64,000 nucleotides of DNA, taken from the NCBI RefSeq assembly GCF_039543385.1, contig NZ_BAABJQ010000025.1, positions 1-64,000 of the forward strand, written 5' to 3'. The notes below the pieces were generated by a model. It did no database searches, was not told where the DNA came from, and saw nothing but the letters and a program-made list of their open reading frames with translations. How positions within the stretch are numbered: the stretch's first letter is position 1; each line of letters opens with the position of its first letter. Position numbers and translations under genes: made by a program. Positions 61,141 through 64,000 of this stretch are shown here, in pieces. The DNA is from Rugosimonospora acidiphila (lineage in GTDB: Bacteria > Actinomycetota > Actinomycetes > Mycobacteriales > Micromonosporaceae).

Positions 61141-61932
61141 GTGAGGACGGTGCTCGATCCCGAGGTGTGCGCGCGCTGGCGATTGACGGCCGGCCCAGTC
61201 CTGGGCAACCGGGCCGCCGGGACCTGGGAGGCCACCCGCGACGGCGCGGCGTTCGTGGTCAAGCACTTCGGCTCCGGGTTCCCTCCGGGCTGGCGGTACA
61301 CGCTGCGGGTCGCGGCGGCGCTTCGGGAACAGGGTTGGCCGACCCCGGAGCCGGCCGAGGAGCCACTGGTCACTCCCGACGGCGCTTGGGTGCTGTTCCA
61401 TCGGCTGCCTGGCCGGTCCATGACGCCGACTGATGAGGACAAGCCCGCCGAGCAACGGGCCCGCGGACGCCTGCTCGCCGAGTTTCACACGGCCACGGCC
61501 GCCACCGGTATCACCGACCAGCGCGACGGGTTCACTGGCCCCGCGGAGGTGGTGAGCGACCCCGAGTTGGAGCGCTGGCTTCGGGTACACGAAACGATCC
61601 GACCCGACGAGGGCCGGGCGATGCGGGCCTGCCGCGATGCGGCGGCGGAATGGTTCGCCGGCAACGCCACCCCCGAAGCACCGCGCAGCGTCATCCACGG
61701 CGACTTCGCGCCCCAGAACCTGCTGTTCGACGCCGGCCGGCTGACCGGCGTGCTCGACTTCGAGGCAACCCACCACACCTTCCAGGTGGCCGACTTCGCG
61801 CTTTCCTGGCGCGGATACCACGACGACGTCCTGCGCGGCTACGACGAGGAGTGGCAGGTAAGCCACCTGCGCAAACATTCCTCCCTGCTGGCGGAGAGGT
61901 CCGGGGTGCCAGCGCTGCCCGTCGACGGCTGA
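61141..61932 (+). CDS. Phosphotransferase (APH-type kinase), perhaps C-terminally truncated
   Basis: 263 residues of the aminoglycoside phosphotransferase/choline kinase fold. The active-site segments are SVIHGDFAPQNLLFDAG (catalytic Asp and Asn) and LTGVLDFEATHH (metal-binding Asp). The protein ends about 40-50 residues earlier than usual, after GYDEEWQVSHLRKHSS, where a last helical pair is expected. A frameshift or natural shortening is possible. The substrate is unknown. It lies 60 bases after ligC. Confidence 0.82.
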   Translation: MRTVLDPEVCARWRLTAGPVLGNRAAGTWEATRDGAAFVVKHFGSGFPPGWRYTLRVAAALREQGWPTPEPAEEPLVTPDGAWVLFHRLPGRSMTPTDEDKPAEQRARGRLLAEFHTATAATGITDQRDGFTGPAEVVSDPELERWLRVHETIRPDEGRAMRACRDAAAEWFAGNATPEAPRSVIHGDFAPQNLLFDAGRLTGVLDFEATHHTFQVADFALSWRGYHDDVLRGYDEEWQVSHLRKHSSLLAERSGVPALPVDG

Positions 61933-62077
61933 CCGCCCCCGGCCAGATCGCGGCTGGGATGGTCGGCGGCGCATCTCGCCCGGGGTCTCACCCGCCCGAG
62001 GCTCCCGCGAAATGCTCCGCCAGCAGGCCGACCGCCCACACTCCCTGAGTCGCGGCGTATTGCTACCGTGCCTCGGC

Positions 62078-62314
62078 ATGGAGATTCCTCGCGAGTTCAA
62101 CATCGTCCTGCGCGGCTACTCGTGCCGAGAGGTTGACGCGCTGATGAGGCGGGCGCTGGAGGCCCAGGGCTCGCCCGACCCCGCGCTGCGGGCGGCGGTC
62201 CGCGACGAACTGCGGTCCGCCGGGCTCTCGGTGAGCCTGCGCGGCTACGACCGCGCTCAGGTCGATGGTGTGATCCACGGTCTCGTCGAGCAGCTCGGCG
62301 TGCCTGGCGCCTGA
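62078..62314 (+). CDS. Small DivIVA-domain protein with two copies of the motif
   Basis: 78 residues. The DivIVA/Wag31 N-terminal motif occurs twice: EFNIVLRGYSCREVDALMRR and LSVSLRGYDRAQVDGVIHGL. Each resembles the membrane-curvature-binding lipid loop and start of the coiled coil of DivIVA, but there is no long coiled coil here. It may bind the membrane at poles or septa, or bind full-length DivIVA. ATG 62078 fits the homology. Confidence 0.75.
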   Translation: MEIPREFNIVLRGYSCREVDALMRRALEAQGSPDPALRAAVRDELRSAGLSVSLRGYDRAQVDGVIHGLVEQLGVPGA

Positions 62315-62385
62315 CCCGGACCGGTGGCCCGGGCTGGTCGGCCCCGGCCGCCGCCCGGGTGCGAAGCCGGGGCGCGGCGCCGAGA

Positions 62386-63435
62386 TCAGGCGCGGGCGTC
62401 GTTCCCCGGCGCCCGACCCGTTGCGACGAGTGGTGGCGGTCCGGACCGGTCGAGTGCCTCGCGCGGCTCGGGCGTATGGCACGGCTCGGGCGCCGTGGTC
62501 GTCGAGGCCGCGGTGGGTGGCTCGGCTGCGGTGAGCGGCGCGGCTGCGGTGAGCGGCTCGGGTCCGGCGGGCGCGGTGAGGCGGGCCGTGGTGAGGCGGC
62601 GGTGCAGCGCACGGGCCGAGGCGACCACGACCACCAGCGCCGGTACCCCGATGACCACCGCGTTGGGCAGGGTGAACAGCTTCAGCGCGCTGGCGAACAG
62701 CACGGCGACGAGAGCGACCCGCACCAAGCCGCCGGGCGCCCGCGCCGACAGCCGCGCCCCGAGCAGGACGCCGGGCACCGACCCGATGAGCAGGGCGCCG
62801 GCCAGGTTGAGGTCCAGGTCGCCGAAGAGCGCGTGACCCAGCGCGGCCGCCGCCACCATTGGGATGGCCTGGACCAGGTCGGTGCCGACCAGGTCGTTGG
62901 CGCGCAGCGACGGGTACAGCACCAGCAGCACAACGATGATCAGCGAGCCGGAGCCGACCGAGGTGAGCCCGACCAGCAGCCCGCCGGCCGCGCCCAGCAG
63001 GAGGGTCGGCAGTGGGCGCACCACCACGGGTCCCGGTGCGTCCGCCGGAGGGTTGCGCCGGGACATGTACGCCTTGACGATCATGCCGAGCGCGGCCAGC
63101 ACCAGGGCGGCGCCCAGCGCGTACTGGATGGCGTCCTGCACCGCCTGACGCTGACCGATCAGCCGGGTGAGCAGCACCCCGGCGAACGCGCTCGGCACGC
63201 TGCCGATGCACAGCCACAGCACCATCCGCCAGCGGACGGTGCCCCGGCGGGCGTGCACCCAGCCGCCGAACGGTTTCATCACGGCGGTGGCGGCCAGATC
63301 GCTGGAGACGGCGGCCAGCGGCGGCACCCCGAACAGCAGCACCAGGATGGGGGTCATCAGGGCGCCCCCACCCATGCCGGTGAGCCCCACGACGATGCCC
63401 ACGCCGAAGCCGGCGAGCGCCAGGACCGGATCCAT
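62386..63435 (-). CDS. TauE/SafE-family sulfite/sulfonate exporter
   Basis: 349 residues with eight helices. The repeated family motif appears as GFGVGIVVGLTGMGGGALMTPIL and LLLGAAGGLLVGLTSVGSGSL. Members move sulfite, sulfoacetate or other anions across the membrane. A Thr/Ala/Pro-rich cytoplasmic tail of about 70 residues (PLTAAAPLTAAEPPTAAS) follows the last helix and looks like a repeat expansion. The ATG at 63435 is preferred over the GTG at 63453. Confidence 0.88.
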   Translation of the reverse strand: MDPVLALAGFGVGIVVGLTGMGGGALMTPILVLLFGVPPLAAVSSDLAATAVMKPFGGWVHARRGTVRWRMVLWLCIGSVPSAFAGVLLTRLIGQRQAVQDAIQYALGAALVLAALGMIVKAYMSRRNPPADAPGPVVVRPLPTLLLGAAGGLLVGLTSVGSGSLIIVVLLVLYPSLRANDLVGTDLVQAIPMVAAAALGHALFGDLDLNLAGALLIGSVPGVLLGARLSARAPGGLVRVALVAVLFASALKLFTLPNAVVIGVPALVVVVASARALHRRLTTARLTAPAGPEPLTAAAPLTAAEPPTAASTTTAPEPCHTPEPREALDRSGPPPLVATGRAPGNDARA

Positions 63436-63672
63436 CCGCCCAGTGTCCGGCACCGACCGTCGTCATGTCTACTTTCCCTGCTGAGTTAGTCGAGATCTCC
63501 CCTCGGGTCGCCGCCGGAGGTCGATCGCGTCGGGGCATCCCGCCTCAACGCCCGTATCGATGTTATTTGTGCAGTTATTCGCCGGCACCGGCACTGCCGC
63601 CGGTGGCGGGCGGTGCCGGGCGACGCGTGGCCCGACGGTCGGTAGCCGGCGGGGCGGCGACCGTCGATGGGG

Positions 63673-64000
63673 CTATTCCTCCCCGAGGGCGGCGAGCGTC
63701 GGGTAGTCGGTGTAACCCCGGTGGTCCCCGCCGTAGAACCGGTCCTGGTCGGGGGTGTTCAACAGCCCACCCGTCCGTAGCCGCTCCGGGAGGTCGGGGT
63801 TGGCCAGGAACAGCCCGCCGAATGACACCAGGTCCGCCAGGCCGGCCTCGATCAGCTTGAGCGCCTCCGGACCGGTGTGCCCGCCGGGCGTGGACGGGTT
63901 GAGGATCAGCGTGCCGTGCCACCGCTGCCGCAGCGACTCGGTGAACTCGGTGTCCGCGCCCTCGGCGAGATGCAGGTACGCCAGGCCCAGCGGGTTGAGT
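63673..64000 (-). CDS. Alkene reductase, Old Yellow Enzyme family (partial, C-terminal part)
   Basis: The gene runs off the right edge. The 108 codons present read LNPLGLAYLHLAEGADTEFT, ILNPSTPGGHTGPEALKLIE, AGLADLVSFGGLFLANPDLP, ERLRTGGLLNTPDQDRFYGG and GYTDYPTLAAL. This is the FMN-binding end of the NemA/XenB/OYE branch, which reduces activated C=C bonds and nitro compounds with NADPH. The last beta-strands, the SFGGLFLANPDLP phosphate-binding region and the FYGGDHRGYTDYP ending are diagnostic. Confidence 0.93.
   Translation of the reverse strand, partial: LNPLGLAYLHLAEGADTEFTESLRQRWHGTLILNPSTPGGHTGPEALKLIEAGLADLVSFGGLFLANPDLPERLRTGGLLNTPDQDRFYGGDHRGYTDYPTLAALGEE

Overview
The window is a stretch of a very GC-rich (roughly 70-75 %) actinobacterial chromosome. 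Lsr2, an F420-dependent oxidoreductase, LigC and LigD-type polymerase proteins, an Eis-like acetyltransferase, an LCP enzyme, frequent GTG/TTG starts and many four-base ATGA overlaps all point to Actinomycetota. The style of the secreted polysaccharidases and TPR proteins suggests Micromonosporaceae, which is an inference. The end of a GH54-type arabinofuranosidase, a GH6 cellulase with CBM2 and an M4 metalloprotease imply a soil saprophyte living on plant polymers. No rRNA, tRNA, CRISPR array, insertion sequence or phage gene was seen.

Layout. 1-3.4 kb: arabinofuranosidase tail, flavin reductase, ABM-like protein, Lsr2 and a metallo-beta-lactamase-fold hydrolase. 3.6-8.7 kb: an operon-like run of a FAD/Fe-S D-lactate-type dehydrogenase, a MalY/PatB-like aminotransferase and a TPR protein that looks like a 5'-truncated relic. 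8.7-15.5 kb: a two-RCK ion channel, a cysteine-free HesB-like protein, a 2-hydroxyacid dehydrogenase, a LigD-type polymerase and a second flavin reductase. 15.5-21.8 kb: a PadR-controlled ABC/FtsX exporter and two MFS transporters around a MarR regulator. 21.8-26.6 kb: an Mrp-type cation/proton antiporter operon in the order E-F-G-MbhD-(MbhE+B)-C-D, the order of the antiporter module of archaeal membrane-bound hydrogenases. It has one large antiporter subunit and a 47-codon repeat peptide inserted between overlapping start/stop codons.

26.7-38 kb: a membrane protein coupled to an F420 oxidoreductase, STAS protein, ferritin-like protein, TetR with an aldo/keto reductase, nuclease-like proteins, a pterin-dehydratase/VOC fusion, a two-gene ABC exporter with a divergent MarR/GbsR-like regulator, and a DGPF (YciI) gene next to the wreck of its ECF42 sigma factor. 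38.1-41.8 kb: metH behind a clear S-adenosylhomocysteine riboswitch that appears to act on the ribosome binding site. 41.9-46.5 kb: M4 protease and a secreted, almost wholly repetitive Asp/Ser/Lys/Gly protein. 46.6-54.2 kb: Eis-like acetyltransferase, Hsp20 behind a HAIR-type operator, a three-subunit molybdenum aldehyde/xanthine oxidoreductase, and the GH6 cellulase behind a CebR-type operator. 54.3-64 kb: hypothetical and VOC proteins, an FMN reductase divergent from a MarR regulator with two identical operators, LCP enzyme, LigC, an APH-type kinase, a mini DivIVA-domain protein, a TauE/SafE permease and the end of an Old Yellow Enzyme.

Two window-wide patterns stand out. Almost every convergent or downstream junction has a long GC-rich perfect hairpin. 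Several genes carry short tandem repeats (8-19 bp units) at their 3' ends, in five cases with the stop codon inside or at the edge of a repeat unit. The best candidates for new biology are the repetitive secreted protein, the stop-codon repeat arrays, the repeat peptide inside the Mrp operon and the riboswitch-controlled metH leader.
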